NCBI GenBank assembly: GCA_017444395.1 | Contig: JAFSWT010000034.1 | Location: 1 to 58,277, forward strand | Length of the DNA stretch: 58,277 nt | Source of the DNA: Schwartzia sp. (in: firmicutes) | GTDB taxonomy: Bacteria; Bacillota; Negativicutes; Selenomonadales; Selenomonadaceae | Direction: 5' to 3' | Part shown: positions 25,658 to 40,991 of the stretch, piece after piece | Position numbering within the stretch: the stretch's first letter is position 1 | Layout of the letters: each line of letters begins with the position of its first letter | Made by a program: the position numbers and the translations under genes | Notes under the pieces: generated by a model | The model's database searches: none | Told to the model about the DNA's origin: nothing | The model's input: only the letters and a program-made list of their open reading frames with translations

Positions 25658-26385
25658 TACAGATCGCGATTGTAGACGATGAGATGATCGATCTGGTCAC
25701 GGCGGAAAACTTCCTGTGGCGTCATATAAAGGAGTGGTATCCGAAGGAATCCGGGGGGATACGGATTGACACTTTTTCCCGGGGCGAGGATATGATTTCA
25801 GCCTTCGAGCCGGGCTCCTACGACCTCGTCATTCTCGATATCTGCATGGAGGGCGTCACCGGGATGCAGGTCGCCGAAGTGATCCGGAGCAAGGACCAGA
25901 ATGTCAGCATCCTCTTCCTGACCGGCAGCGACGACTACATCATGGAGGGCTATCGCGTTTTTGCCGACGGATACTTTATAAAGCCGCTGGCCGATCACGA
26001 GGAGGAATTCGAGAATACCTTCCGCCATATCTTCCCCAGGCTGATGGAGCGATACCGGGAACTTCCGGTACAAAGCGGCGGCATCTCTTTTTCCGTGCCT
26101 TACCGCAACATCCGCTACGTCGATATCGACCACCGCCATCAACTCCGGTTGCACCTCACCGACCGCAATGTGAATGTTACCATGACCTACGACGAATGCC
26201 GGGAAAAGCTGCTGGCCGATGCGCGTTTCCTCGAATGCCACCACCGCATCCTGGTCAATATGGACATGATCAATTCCATGCAGAAGGAGGATTTCGTCCT
26301 GACGGACGGGGAAAAGGTTCCGATAAGTTACCGGCGTCAAAAAGAGGCCAAGGCGAAGTATATGCATTACCTCGTACACCGGTAA
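25654..26385 (+). CDS. LytTR-family response regulator
   Basis: A 243-residue transcription factor. The REC domain (1-125) has VDDE, phospho-Asp D62 in VILDICMEGVTG, Thr in LFLTGS and Lys in FIKPL. The C-terminal LytTR domain begins near residue 140 (ISFSVPYRNIRYVDID) and includes the family's FLECHHRILVNMDMI. LytTR domains bind paired direct repeats. TTG at 25654 is used: GGGAGGGAG lies just upstream and the start overlaps the kinase-like gene's stop. It is the likely target of the upstream sensor pair and possibly binds the repeats at 22881-22911. Confidence 0.92.
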   Translation: MIQIAIVDDEMIDLVTAENFLWRHIKEWYPKESGGIRIDTFSRGEDMISAFEPGSYDLVILDICMEGVTGMQVAEVIRSKDQNVSILFLTGSDDYIMEGYRVFADGYFIKPLADHEEEFENTFRHIFPRLMERYRELPVQSGGISFSVPYRNIRYVDIDHRHQLRLHLTDRNVNVTMTYDECREKLLADARFLECHHRILVNMDMINSMQKEDFVLTDGEKVPISYRRQKEAKAKYMHYLVHR

Positions 26386-26452
26386 ACGAGCGAAATGCCA
26401 CCGGGCGGGTCAATATACCCCAACCACCTGCCATACGGCTTTGATTGAGATA

Positions 26453-26505
26453 AAAAAACCTCCTGTTACCGCTACTTTTGGTAACAGGAGGTTCTTTATT
26501 GTCTT
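26453..26505. terminator. Strong bidirectional terminator between the LytTR gene and sucD
   Basis: A perfect 14-bp stem AACCTCCTGTTACC (26457-26470)/GGTAACAGGAGGTT (26480-26493) with a 9-nt loop. T-rich sequence follows on the plus strand, and seven T follow on the minus strand, so it ends both operons. Confidence 0.9.
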
Positions 26506-26579
26506 TATCCCGGGAATCCGCCGCCGGGAATCGTCAGGGATTCGCCGTAAGGCGCGAATGAATTCGGCGCGGAACCGTA

Positions 26580-27485
<906 letters not shown>

Positions 27486-27498
27486 CGCTCAATCCTCC

Positions 27499-28689
<1,191 letters not shown>

Positions 28690-28825
28690 AGACTAGCCTC
28701 CCTGTCTGGTGTCCCGTACCATTACGGGCTGGAACCGGCGGCAAGGGGCCGCCGGCGAAACACTTATAAGTATATTTTATCTTGTTTTTGGGCTTTCGTC
28801 CACTGAAAAATCCTGTTCATCTTCC

Positions 28826-28862
28826 AAAAAAGCCGGAGGCGTTTTCCTTTTCCGCCCCCGGC
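28826..28862 (-). terminator. Intrinsic terminator of the HD-hydrolase/ddh operon
   Basis: On the minus strand GCCGGGGGCG (28853-28862) pairs with CGCCTCCGGC (28832-28841) through one G-U pair, followed by six T. Confidence 0.88.
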
Positions 28863-28884
28863 CAAAAAATGGATAGAAACAGTA

Positions 28885-29871
28885 TTAAAGCATCGAGGCC
28901 CGGAGATCGGCGCCGCTTTTGGCGGAGAGGTAGGCCGGCGGGATGTCGAGAACGGTGACGCAGCCGGTGCGGCCTTCCCGCGCCAGACGGTACACGGCCC
29001 GGGCATAGGCGGCGAGGACGCCGGTGGTGAATTCGGGATTCGAATCCAGTTTCAGGCGGAACTCGACGATGTGGGCGTGCTCTTTTGCCGCCCCAGTGCG
29101 GCCGGAGCGGATGACGAAACCGCCGTGGGCGAGGCCGGCGTGCTTTTCCTTCATTTCCGCCTCACTGATGAAATGCACCGTCGTGTCATAGTCAGCAAAG
29201 TAGTCGGGCATGGTCTTGATGGCCTGCTCCACCGCCACCGGGTCCGCCCCGTCCTCGAGGACGACGTAGCATTCCCGGGTGTGCTTCTGCCGCGTGGTGA
29301 GGTCAGGGTTCTCGCCGGACCGCACGCGCTCCAGCGCCGCCTCCACCGGCACCGTGTACTGCCGCGCGTCCCGGACGCCGGGCACGCGGCGGATGGCGTC
29401 GGAATGCCCCTGGCTGACGCCCCGGCCCCAGAAGGTGTAGTCGCGACCCTCCGGCAACACGGCGCTGCCATAGACCCGCGCCAGGGAAAAGAGCCCCGGG
29501 TCCCAGCCGACGGAGATGGCCGCCAGTGTCCCCGCCGCCCGCGCCGCCGCGTCCACGGCCGCGAAGTGGTCCGGGATGTGGGCGTGGGTGTCAAAGCTGT
29601 CCACGACGTTGAACCATTTGGCGAAAGCCGGCGTCTGCTTCGGCAGGTCGGTGGCGCTGCCGCCGCAGAGGATCATCACGTCGATGCGGTCCTGCCACGC
29701 CTCGGCTTCGTCAGCGCGCACCACCGGCACCCCCGGCGTCGCGATTTTCAGTGCCGAAGGGTCGCGCCGGGTGAAAACCGCCGCCAGCTCCATATCCTCA
29801 TTCGCCCGGACCGCCAGCTCCACGCCGCGCCCCAGGTTGCCATACCCCAAAATACCGATGCGAATGCTCAT
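28885..29871 (-). CDS. ddh: meso-Diaminopimelate D-dehydrogenase
   Basis: A 328-residue NADPH-dependent enzyme that interconverts meso-diaminopimelate and L-2-amino-6-oxopimelate (tetrahydrodipicolinate), a one-step bypass in lysine and peptidoglycan precursor synthesis. The dinucleotide loop is IGILGYGNLGRG. Family stretches include CGGSATDLPKQTP, SFDTHAHIPDH, SVGWDPGLFSL and WGRGVSQGHSDA. The ATG at 29871 is set by the fold's start and overlaps the HD gene's stop (ATGA); a longer in-frame start lies inside the HD gene. Confidence 0.94.
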   Translation of the reverse strand: MSIRIGILGYGNLGRGVELAVRANEDMELAAVFTRRDPSALKIATPGVPVVRADEAEAWQDRIDVMILCGGSATDLPKQTPAFAKWFNVVDSFDTHAHIPDHFAAVDAAARAAGTLAAISVGWDPGLFSLARVYGSAVLPEGRDYTFWGRGVSQGHSDAIRRVPGVRDARQYTVPVEAALERVRSGENPDLTTRQKHTRECYVVLEDGADPVAVEQAIKTMPDYFADYDTTVHFISEAEMKEKHAGLAHGGFVIRSGRTGAAKEHAHIVEFRLKLDSNPEFTTGVLAAYARAVYRLAREGRTGCVTVLDIPPAYLSAKSGADLRASML

Positions 29872-30446
29872 TTTCCGTCCCCCTGTCCAAATCCCAGTTC
29901 TTCTTTGTGAGCCTGCATACCGGCGATGCAAAGCTCCATGACAGCAGCCGTCTCCATGCCCAGAAGGGCGCAACCCCGGTCGATGATCTCCCGGCTGCAT
30001 CCGGCAGCGAACCGCTTGTCCTTGTATTTCTTCTTCAGGCTCTTCACCGCCATGCCGTCCAGCCCCTCGGGCCGCATGAGACCATAGGCGTGCACGATGC
30101 CCGTGAGCTCGTCCACGGCGAAGAGGCTCTTTTCCAGATCCGTCGTGGGCTCGATCTCTTCGGTGGTGACGCCGTAGCCGTGGGAGATGATGGCGTCGAT
30201 GTCCGCCGCGTCAATCCCCTCCGGCTCCAAGAGTTCCCGCACATGATGGCAGTGCTCCTGCGGGAACTTCTCGTAATCCACATCGTGCAGGTAGCCGATG
30301 GCCTCCCAGTATTCCCGGTCGGCGCCGAAATGCTCCGCCATGGCCCCCATGGCCGCGCTTACCGCCCGGGCGTGGGTGAAGAGGTGTTCCTCTGTGGTAT
30401 GCTTCGCCAGGACCTCCCTGGCCTTGTCCATTGTCAAACGACTCAT
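29868..30446 (-). CDS. HD-domain hydrolase of unknown substrate
   Basis: A 192-residue HD-superfamily protein. A first metal-binding His (THARAV) is followed by HD in IGYLHDVDYEKFP, then HCHHVRELL and IISHGYG, consistent with a single compact HD hydrolase. The C-terminal part has LTGIVHAYGLMRPEG. Related proteins are usually annotated only as HDIG-domain phosphohydrolases, so the substrate is unknown. ATG at 30446 is chosen because the family similarity starts with it and GGGGG lies upstream. It is coupled to ddh by a 4-nt overlap. I see no promoter of its own. Confidence 0.8.
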   Translation of the reverse strand: MSRLTMDKAREVLAKHTTEEHLFTHARAVSAAMGAMAEHFGADREYWEAIGYLHDVDYEKFPQEHCHHVRELLEPEGIDAADIDAIISHGYGVTTEEIEPTTDLEKSLFAVDELTGIVHAYGLMRPEGLDGMAVKSLKKKYKDKRFAAGCSREIIDRGCALLGMETAAVMELCIAGMQAHKEELGFGQGDGK

Positions 30447-30468
30447 GACAAACAATCCCCCGCTTTCT

Positions 30469-30493
30469 CCGGCGCGACGCGATCCCGCGCCGG
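30469..30493 (-). other. GC-rich inverted repeat before the HD-domain gene
   Basis: CCGGCGCG (30469-30476) and CGCGCCGG (30486-30493) form a perfect 8-bp stem with a 9-nt loop, about 23 nt upstream of the HD gene start and just after the rpoC terminator. No T-run follows. The role is unknown. Confidence 0.6.
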
Positions 30494-30505
30494 TATGTGT
30501 TTCCA

Positions 30506-30551
30506 TGAAAAAGGAGGCCATCCGGCATAATGCCCTGCGGATAGCCTCCTT
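30506..30551 (-). terminator. Intrinsic terminator of rpoBC
   Basis: On the minus strand AAGGAGGC (30544-30551) pairs with GCCTCCTT (30511-30518), extended by TATCCG/CGGATG to a stem of about 14 bp, followed by a T-run. Confidence 0.88.
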
Positions 30552-30611
30552 AAACAAAGTATCGTGTATGAAATTCAACCGATCGGAACCCGTGCCTGCC
30601 GGACGATGCGA

Positions 30612-34640
<4,029 letters not shown>

Positions 34641-34685
34641 GGGGTTGACACTCCCTTCTCACTCTAGGCGCGTTTGCGCCTCGTA

Positions 34686-37600
34686 TCAATCATCGTACCC
34701 GTCGTCATCGTCCTCGGGGGCGTCATAGGCGTCGTCCTCCCGGACTTCCTCCAGGCTGCCCAGCTCGGCAATGATATCCTCATCGGAAAGATCGACATCC
34801 AGATCGCTGTCGTCCTCGTTCTCGTCGTAAGAGTCGCCTTCTTCCTCCGTCCCGCCGGCCGGAGCCTCCTCCGGCTTTGGCGCCACCCCGGAAACGTCAA
34901 GGTCAAGCTCTCGCGCCGTCTCGTTGATATCGTCCTCGTCGTCCTGAATCACGATTTCCTGCGCGTCCTCGGAGAGCACCTTGATATCGAGACCGATGCT
35001 TTGAAGCTCCTTGATCAGAACCTTGAAGGACTCCGGCACGCCCGGCTCAGGAATATTCTCGCCCTTGACGATGGCCTCGTAGGTCTTGACGCGGCCCACC
35101 ACGTCATCGGATTTCACCGTCAGGATTTCCTGCAATGTATAGGAGGCGCCGTAGGCTTCGAGGGCCCAGACCTCCATCTCGCCGAAGCGCTGACCGCCGA
35201 ACTGCGCCTTGCCGCCCAACGGCTGCTGCGTGACCAACGAGTACGGGCCGGTGGAACGGGCATGGATCTTGTCGTCCACCAGATGGTGGAGCTTCAGCAT
35301 GTAAACGCAGCCCACCGTAACCCGGTTCTCGAAGGGCTCGCCGGTCCGGCCGTCGTAAAGCACCGTCTTGCCGTCCGCCGAGAGCCCCGCCGCCTCGATG
35401 GTAGCGAAAACCTCATTCTCCTTTGCCCCGTCGAAAACCGGCGTGGCGATGTGGAGTCCGGCAACATCCGGCTTCGGCATCCCGTATGTATCGAAATCGT
35501 AGCCCAGGGCGCGGAGCTTGTCCTCTACGCCGGGGACATTTTCCTTGATCTGCTTGCCGATTTCCCGGACCGCCATGCCCAGATGGGTCTCCAGGATCTG
35601 GCCGATGTTCATGCGGGACGGCACGCCCAAGGGATTCAGCACGATATCCACCGGCGTCCCGTCGGGCAGGAACGGCATATCCTCCTGCCGCATGATGCGG
35701 GAAACGACGCCCTTGTTGCCGTGACGGCCGGACATCTTGTCGCCCACGGAAATCTTGCGCTTCTGGGCGATATAGACCCGCACCAGCTGATTGACGCCGG
35801 GGGAGAGCTCGTCGTTGTTCTCCCGGGTGAATACCTTGACGTCGACGATCTTGCCCGCCACGCCATGGGGCACCCGGAGCGACGTATCCCGGACCTCCCG
35901 GGCCTTCTCGCCGAAAATCGCCCGGAGCAGACGCTCCTCGGCGGTGAGCTCCGTCTCGCCCTTCGGCGTGACCTTGCCCACCAGGATATCGCCGGGACGC
36001 ACCTCGGCTCCGATGCGGATGATGCCGTCCTCGTCGAGGTCGCGCAGGGCTTCCTCAGCCACGTTCGGGATATCGCGGGTAACCTCTTCCGGACCCAGCT
36101 TCGTATCCCGGGCATCGCATTCGTATTCTTCGATGTGAATGGACGTGTAAAGGTCGCGCTTCACCAGGTTCTCACTCAGGAGAACCGCGTCCTCGTAGTT
36201 GTAGCCTTCCCAGGGCATATAGGCGACGATGATGTTGTATCCCAGCGCCAGCTCGCCGTGGTCCGTGGCCGGTCCGTCGGCGATCGGCTGCTTCTCCGTG
36301 ACCTTATCGCCCTTGAAGACAATCGGCACCTGATTGATGCAGGTTCCCTGATTGGAGCGCAGGAATTTCTGCAATTTGTAAGTGTCAATGTCGCCGCCCT
36401 TGGCGCGGATGCGGATCTGGTCCGCCGACACCGACTCCACCGTCCCGGCCCGCTTTGCCAGCACCATGACGCCGGAGTCGCAGGCGGCCTTGTACTCCAT
36501 GCCCGTCCCCACCAGCGGGGCCTGGGTCCTGAGGAGCGGCACCGCCTGACGCTGCATATTGGCGCCCATCAGCGCGCGGTTAGCGTCGTCGTTCTCCAGG
36601 AACGGGATCATCGCCGTAGCGATGGAAACCACCTGCTTTGGCGACACGTCCATATAGTCCACGCGGTCCCGGTGCGCCAGCACCGTCTCCTCGTGATGGC
36701 GGGCCGTAACGCGTTCGTTCACGAACCAACCGTTTTCATCCAGTGGCTCGTTGGCCTGGGCGATGGTGATATTGTCTTCCTCGTCCGCCGTCAGGTAGCG
36801 GACTTCTTCCGTCACTCGCTTGTTAACCTTGTCAACCTTGCGGTACGGCGTCTCCATGAACCCGAACTGGTTGATCCGGGCGTAGTTGGAGAGGGAACCG
36901 ATGAGGCCGATGTTCGGACCTTCCGGCGTCTCGATAGGGCACATGCGGCCGTAGTGAGAGTTGTGGACATCGCGGACCTCGAAACCGGCCCGCTCCCGCG
37001 AGAGGCCGCCCGGGCCCAGGGCCGACAGGCGCCGCTTGTGAGTGAGCTCCGACAGGGGATTGTGCTGATCCATGAACTGGGACAGCTGCGAGGAGCCGAA
37101 GAACTCCTTGATGGCCGCCACCACCGGCCGGATATTGATGAGTGCCTGCGGGGTGATGACATCCACATCCTGAATCGACATGCGCTCCCGGACCACCCGT
37201 TCCATACGGGAAAGGCCGATGCGGAACTGGTTCTGCATCAGCTCACCCACCGAACGCACCCGGCGGTTACCCAGATGGTCGATGTCATCGGTACGTCCCA
37301 CGCCGTCCGACAGATTCAGCAGGTAGCTGATGGAAGCCAGGATATCGTTCCTGGTAATCGTGCGTTCGTGATACGGCAACGTCGGCGAGCAAATGAGCTT
37401 GATCCGCTGCATCTCGCCATCCTCGCGCTTGACCCGGACATAGAGGACAATCGCCTCTCCCTCCGGGAACAGCGCCGCCTCATCCTCCGCCGTGATCTTG
37501 TCCAGCATCGGCTCATCGATTTTCTCGCCCGCCGGCAGGACGATCTCCCCCGTCTCCTTGTTGACCAGGGATTCCTCCAGGATCTGGCCGAGGAGGCGCC

Positions 37601-38441
37601 GCTTCCAGCCGAGTTTCTTCGTCAGTTTATACCGGCCCACCGTGGCGAGATCGTAGCGCTTGGGATCGAAAAACATGTTCTCCAGCATCTGCTGGGCGCT
37701 CTCCTCCACCACCGGTTCTCCGGGGCGCAGACGGTGATAGATCTCCCTCAGGGCCTCGCCCTTCGTATTCGTGTTGTCATGTTCCAGCGTCGACATGATC
37801 AACGGATGATCGTCGAAAATCTCTCGGATGGTCTCATTGGACTCATAGCCCAGCGCCCGGAGCAGGAACGTCACTGGAACCTTGCGGTTGCGGTCAATGC
37901 GCACTGACAGGACATCGTTCGCGTCCGTTTCCAGCTCAATCCACGCCCCCCGGTTCGGGATCAGCGTCGAGTTGTAGAGCTTCTTGCCCGAGGCATCAAT
38001 CGTTTCCATATAATAGGCACCCGGCGAGCGCACCAGCTGGCTGACGATGACACGCTCGGCGCCGTTGATGATGAACGTGCCCGTCTCCGTCATCAGCGGG
38101 AAATCCCCCATGAAGACGTCCTGCTCCTTGATTTCGCCGGTTTCCTTGTTCAGGAGCTGCACCTTGACCCGGAGCGGCGCGTTGTAAGTGACATCCCGTT
38201 CCTTGCATTCGTCCAGCTCGTACTTCGGCTTCCCGAGGGAGAATTCGCCAAAGGAAAGGACCAGATTGCCCGTGAAATCCTGAATGGGCGAGATATCATT
38301 GAAAATCTCCCTGAGCCCTTCCTCCTTGAACCATTGATAGGAATTGAGCTGGATGTCCAGCAAATGCGGCATCTCCATGACTTCTTTGATCTTGGCGTAG
38401 CTATACCTCGTTCTCTTGCCCACCGGCACAGGATTAAACAT
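34686..38441 (-). CDS. rpoB: RNA polymerase subunit beta
   Basis: The beta subunit, 1251 residues. The rifampicin region is clear near the middle of the N-terminal half: [20 protein letters not shown] and [11 protein letters not shown], with sensitive-type residues. Further landmarks are [17 protein letters not shown]-type [11 protein letters not shown] and [19 protein letters not shown]. The C-terminal tail is strongly acidic (Asp/Glu-rich, about 60 residues). ATG at 38441 lies 11 nt after AAGGAG; an in-frame GTG at 38453 is too close to that site. A 300-nt leader precedes it. Confidence 0.98.
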   Translation of the reverse strand: MFNPVPVGKRTRYSYAKIKEVMEMPHLLDIQLNSYQWFKEEGLREIFNDISPIQDFTGNLVLSFGEFSLGKPKYELDECKERDVTYNAPLRVKVQLLNKETGEIKEQDVFMGDFPLMTETGTFIINGAERVIVSQLVRSPGAYYMETIDASGKKLYNSTLIPNRGAWIELETDANDVLSVRIDRNRKVPVTFLLRALGYESNETIREIFDDHPLIMSTLEHDNTNTKGEALREIYHRLRPGEPVVEESAQQMLENMFFDPKRYDLATVGRYKLTKKLGWKRRLLGQILEESLVNKETGEIVLPAGEKIDEPMLDKITAEDEAALFPEGEAIVLYVRVKREDGEMQRIKLICSPTLPYHERTITRNDILASISYLLNLSDGVGRTDDIDHLGNRRVRSVGELMQNQFRIGLSRMERVVRERMSIQDVDVITPQALINIRPVVAAIKEFFGSSQLSQFMDQHNPLSELTHKRRLSALGPGGLSRERAGFEVRDVHNSHYGRMCPIETPEGPNIGLIGSLSNYARINQFGFMETPYRKVDKVNKRVTEEVRYLTADEEDNITIAQANEPLDENGWFVNERVTARHHEETVLAHRDRVDYMDVSPKQVVSIATAMIPFLENDDANRALMGANMQRQAVPLLRTQAPLVGTGMEYKAACDSGVMVLAKRAGTVESVSADQIRIRAKGGDIDTYKLQKFLRSNQGTCINQVPIVFKGDKVTEKQPIADGPATDHGELALGYNIIVAYMPWEGYNYEDAVLLSENLVKRDLYTSIHIEEYECDARDTKLGPEEVTRDIPNVAEEALRDLDEDGIIRIGAEVRPGDILVGKVTPKGETELTAEERLLRAIFGEKAREVRDTSLRVPHGVAGKIVDVKVFTRENNDELSPGVNQLVRVYIAQKRKISVGDKMSGRHGNKGVVSRIMRQEDMPFLPDGTPVDIVLNPLGVPSRMNIGQILETHLGMAVREIGKQIKENVPGVEDKLRALGYDFDTYGMPKPDVAGLHIATPVFDGAKENEVFATIEAAGLSADGKTVLYDGRTGEPFENRVTVGCVYMLKLHHLVDDKIHARSTGPYSLVTQQPLGGKAQFGGQRFGEMEVWALEAYGASYTLQEILTVKSDDVVGRVKTYEAIVKGENIPEPGVPESFKVLIKELQSIGLDIKVLSEDAQEIVIQDDEDDINETARELDLDVSGVAPKPEEAPAGGTEEEGDSYDENEDDSDLDVDLSDEDIIAELGSLEEVREDDAYDAPEDDDDGYDD

Positions 38442-38601
38442 CCAACCCGTCACTCCTTAGCCCACAAATGACAACACGGCGTAATGGAGAGGCGCCCGCT
38501 CCTCCATTCGTACCCACGGCGCAAATACCGCCTCATAAGGTAACCGTCACCGGATGACTCCCCCCAACGGCTTCCCGCGCAAACAGCAAAAAACAGAGAG
38601 C

Positions 38602-38640
38602 AAGAAAAGACAAGGCTTACGTCGTTTTTTAAACCTTGTC
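38602..38640 (-). terminator. Attenuator-like hairpin in the rpoB leader
   Basis: In the minus-strand leader transcript GACAAGGTTTA (38630-38640) pairs with TAAGCCTTGTC (38609-38619) over 11 bp with one G-U pair, followed by TTTTCTT. It has the form of an intrinsic terminator about 105 nt after the predicted transcription start and well before rpoB. Confidence 0.7.
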
Positions 38641-38751
38641 CCACATCTGCCCTTATTCCATTAAAGCGCGCGATTGCTCCCGGAAAACCGCACGATCTTC
38701 TTTCGTTTGGCGGCACGGAAAACAACCCATAAGATATTTCTGCAATTTAAT

Positions 38752-38780
38752 ATGATAGCATATACGAAAATCACTGTCAA
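38752..38780 (-). promoter_or_regulatory. Promoter of rpoBC
   Basis: Minus strand TTGACA (38775-38780), 17-bp spacer, TATCAT (38752-38757). A near-consensus sigma-70 promoter; A/T-rich sequence upstream could act as an UP element. Confidence 0.88.
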
Positions 38781-38803
38781 ACATTTTTATCCGGCGGAAC
38801 AAA

Positions 38804-38829
38804 AAATTTTCTAAGCAAATTTTCTAAGC
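38804..38829. repeat. 13-bp tandem duplication upstream of the rpoB promoter
   Basis: AAATTTTCTAAGC occurs twice head to tail (38804-38816 and 38817-38829), 24-49 bp upstream of the rpoB -35 element. Confidence 0.85.
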
Positions 38830-38831
38830 GC

Positions 38832-38865
38832 AAAAAACCGCCGCCCCTCCTTCAGGACGGCGGTT
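38832..38865 (-). terminator. Intrinsic terminator of the GH18 gene
   Basis: On the minus strand AACCGCCG (38858-38865) pairs with CGGCGGTT (38836-38843), followed by a T-run (38832-38837). Confidence 0.85.
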
Positions 38866-38931
38866 CTTCTCCTGCCCGTTCGCTGTACTGCTACCTCCCG
38901 TGGCTACTGCCTCTTTCCCAGTCGCTCACCG

Positions 38932-40074
38932 TCAGTGGGCAGCCGTTGTACCGATTACGGCATCCAGCACCGGCCAGACGTCCGCTGTCTCATGGCCGGC
39001 CCGCCAGAACGCCGCTCCCGCCAGATCATAGCGACTGATCAGCGCCGCCTTGAGGGTGAGGGAGCGCCGGTCCTCCTGCCAGACCCGGTAAAGGCTGCCG
39101 CCCTCCCGGTACTCGAAGTAGTAAAGGCCGAGCTCCGGCTGCCAGTAGCGCACCGGCTTTTTCTCCTTCAGGAGTTGCTCCGCTTTTTCCATGTAGAGCG
39201 TCTTGACGCTCTGGAGCTGACCTCCCTTTTCCTCCCAAATCCGCATGTAGAGCGGCATGCCCAGCAGAAGCTTCTCTGGCGGCACCTCCTCCAGCGTCGC
39301 CTCAAGGCCCCGCTCCACCCAGGGCAGCGACGCCACCGGCCCCGCTTCGCTGGCGCCGGCGCCATGCTCATCGTAAGCCATCAGCGCCAGATAGTCCAGG
39401 GACTCCGCCAACGCCCGGCGGTCGTAACAGAGCGACCAGTTCGGACTGCCTCCGGGAATCGTGACGTCCATGGAGACCGTCAGCCCCTTTTGATGGAACG
39501 CCCTGGCCGCCGCCTTCACAAAAGCGGTGAGCCGGTCCCGGTCCTCCAGGTTGATGTTCTCGAAATCGATATTGAATCCGTCCAGCTTGCACGTTTCCGC
39601 CATCTTCAGCAGATTCTTTATCGCCGTCTCCTGCCCCTGGGGATTTGCCAGAAAACGGCCCGTGACATCGGGGTCGAACCCCCCGTTCCCCACCAGCGCC
39701 CAAACCTTATAGCCCTTAGCGTGAGCCGCGTCGCTGTAACGGCGGTCCGCTTTTCCCTCGTATGCCTTGATGGTCCCTTTCTCGTCGGCGATGACAAACC
39801 AGCAGGGGGAAATCACGTTGACCCCGGACGCCGCCGGCGGTTCCAGCACGTCTTCTTTCCGGCCGAACTCCCGTTGCCAAAGGAGCCGGATGCCGCCCGG
39901 TTCCGTCCGCTCCGGGGGCCGCCGCGTCCGGGCGGCTTCCTCCTCCGCCCGCTTTTCCTTCCACTGGGCGAGGATGTCCCGGATGCCATCCCCCGGCTCC
40001 GCTGCCGCTGCTACGCCTCCCAGCCAGAGACAGAAAACGAAAAACAAGCCCACGCCCAACCATCGCTTCTTCAT
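38932..40074 (-). CDS. Secreted glycoside hydrolase family 18 protein
   Basis: A 380-residue exported protein. A signal peptide covers about residues 1-23 (MKKRWLGVGLFFVFCLWLGG...). After a charged spacer comes a GH18 barrel with the catalytic signature DGFNIDFENIN (DxxDxDxE, complete). Relatives include the YaaH/SleL group that cleaves N-acetylglucosamine bonds in peptidoglycan; LysM repeats are absent. A wall-remodelling role in the periplasm is therefore likely but not proven. ATG at 40074 follows GGAAGGAG. It lies downstream of rpsF-ssb-rpsR on the same strand and may be partly read from that operon. Confidence 0.86.
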   Translation of the reverse strand: MKKRWLGVGLFFVFCLWLGGVAAAAEPGDGIRDILAQWKEKRAEEEAARTRRPPERTEPGGIRLLWQREFGRKEDVLEPPAASGVNVISPCWFVIADEKGTIKAYEGKADRRYSDAAHAKGYKVWALVGNGGFDPDVTGRFLANPQGQETAIKNLLKMAETCKLDGFNIDFENINLEDRDRLTAFVKAAARAFHQKGLTVSMDVTIPGGSPNWSLCYDRRALAESLDYLALMAYDEHGAGASEAGPVASLPWVERGLEATLEEVPPEKLLLGMPLYMRIWEEKGGQLQSVKTLYMEKAEQLLKEKKPVRYWQPELGLYYFEYREGGSLYRVWQEDRRSLTLKAALISRYDLAGAAFWRAGHETADVWPVLDAVIGTTAAH

Positions 40075-40223
40075 GTGCTGTACTCCTTCCCATTCTGCCA
40101 CCGCCCCGCTGCCGGGACGGGAAAACCGGATTCCGCGCATACCGCGGACGATCTGTAACGAGCAGGTTCTTAACACTCGCGGAAAAAAGAAAGAGAGCCC
40201 CCGAAAAGGCTCTCTGGCTTTCA

Positions 40224-40457
40224 TTATTCCGCCGTGAACGGCAAAAGCGCGATATTGCGGGCGCGCTTGATCGCTACCGTTACCTGGCGCTGATGCTTGG
40301 CGCAGTTGCCGGAAATGCGGCGGGGCAGGATCTTCCCCCGCTCCGTGGTGAACCGGCGGAGCTTTGCCGCATCCTTGTAGTCGATATGCTCGACCTTATC
40401 CACGCAGAAGCTGCAAACCTTCTTGCGGGGACGTCTGCTCCTGTCACGTCTGATCAC
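40224..40457 (-). CDS. rpsR: 30S ribosomal protein S18
   Basis: Ribosomal protein S18, 77 residues, which pairs with S6 in the small-subunit platform. The family core is seen in [15 protein letters not shown] and [16 protein letters not shown]. The start codon is GTG at 40457, nine bases after AGGAGG. Last gene of rpsF-ssb-rpsR. Confidence 0.97.
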   Translation of the reverse strand: MIRRDRSRRPRKKVCSFCVDKVEHIDYKDAAKLRRFTTERGKILPRRISGNCAKHQRQVTVAIKRARNIALLPFTAE

Positions 40458-40506
40458 GATCCAAATCCTCCTTTATGGCAAGCCGGTCTCCCGGCCAAAC
40501 CCTCAC

Positions 40507-40974
40507 TTAAAACGGAATGTCGTCGTCGCTTACCGGGCCGCCAAAGGAAGCCGCCGGGCCGCCCAGCGGGGCTGCGCCGGACGCGGGCGCTCCCATCGGC
40601 GCGCCGCCCATTGGGGCCGCACCGCCAAAGGAACCGCCGTCGCTGTGCGACTTCGACTCCGCGAACTCAATGTCGAAGACATTGACCTCGGTCACGTACT
40701 TCTTTTGCCCGTCCGGGCCCTCAAAGCTGCGCGACTGCAACCGGCCCTCCACCAGGATCTTCGAACCCTTGCGGAGATAGTTGCCGGCAAAATCCGCCAG
40801 CCGCTCCCAGGCGACGAGACTCAGAAAATCCGCTGTCTGCTGGCCTTCGGTCATGTTGTTGCGACTGATGCGCCGATCTACAGCGATTGTCATGCGGGCC
40901 ACAGACTTACCCGACTGCGTCGTGCGGACATCCGGGTCGCGGGCCAGCCGGCCCATCAAGATCACCTTGTTCAT
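40507..40974 (-). CDS. ssb: Single-stranded DNA-binding protein
   Basis: A 155-residue SSB. The OB fold spans about residues 1-108 (MNKVILMGRLARDPDVR at the start). A Gly/Ala/Pro/Met-rich flexible linker follows, and the acidic tip DDDIPF at the end binds partner proteins. It lies between rpsF and rpsR, the conserved arrangement in Firmicutes. Confidence 0.97.
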   Translation of the reverse strand: MNKVILMGRLARDPDVRTTQSGKSVARMTIAVDRRISRNNMTEGQQTADFLSLVAWERLADFAGNYLRKGSKILVEGRLQSRSFEGPDGQKKYVTEVNVFDIEFAESKSHSDGGSFGGAAPMGGAPMGAPASGAAPLGGPAASFGGPVSDDDIPF

Positions 40975-40991
40975 GGCGATGCCCTCCTGGA

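Larger units (their letters stand above)
38442..38931 (-). promoter_or_regulatory. rpoB upstream region: promoter, long leader and upstream terminator
   Basis: 490 bp without a credible gene. From left to right it holds the rpoB leader (38442 to about 38745) with two hairpins (38483-38508 and 38602-38640), the promoter (38752-38780), a 13-bp tandem repeat (38804-38829) and the terminator of the GH18 gene (38832-38865). An open frame of 91 codons in the leader has no protein-like features. Confidence 0.7.

Noticed and set aside
34674-37907. A 1077-codon open frame on the plus strand opposite rpoB
   Set aside because: It mirrors rpoB codons in a GC-rich genome; the translation is rich in Arg, His and Val, has no recognisable domain and no ribosome-binding site.
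38450-38725. A 91-codon frame in the rpoB leader
   Set aside because: No ribosome-binding site, no domain-like sequence, and it crosses the attenuator-like hairpin; it is better explained as leader RNA.
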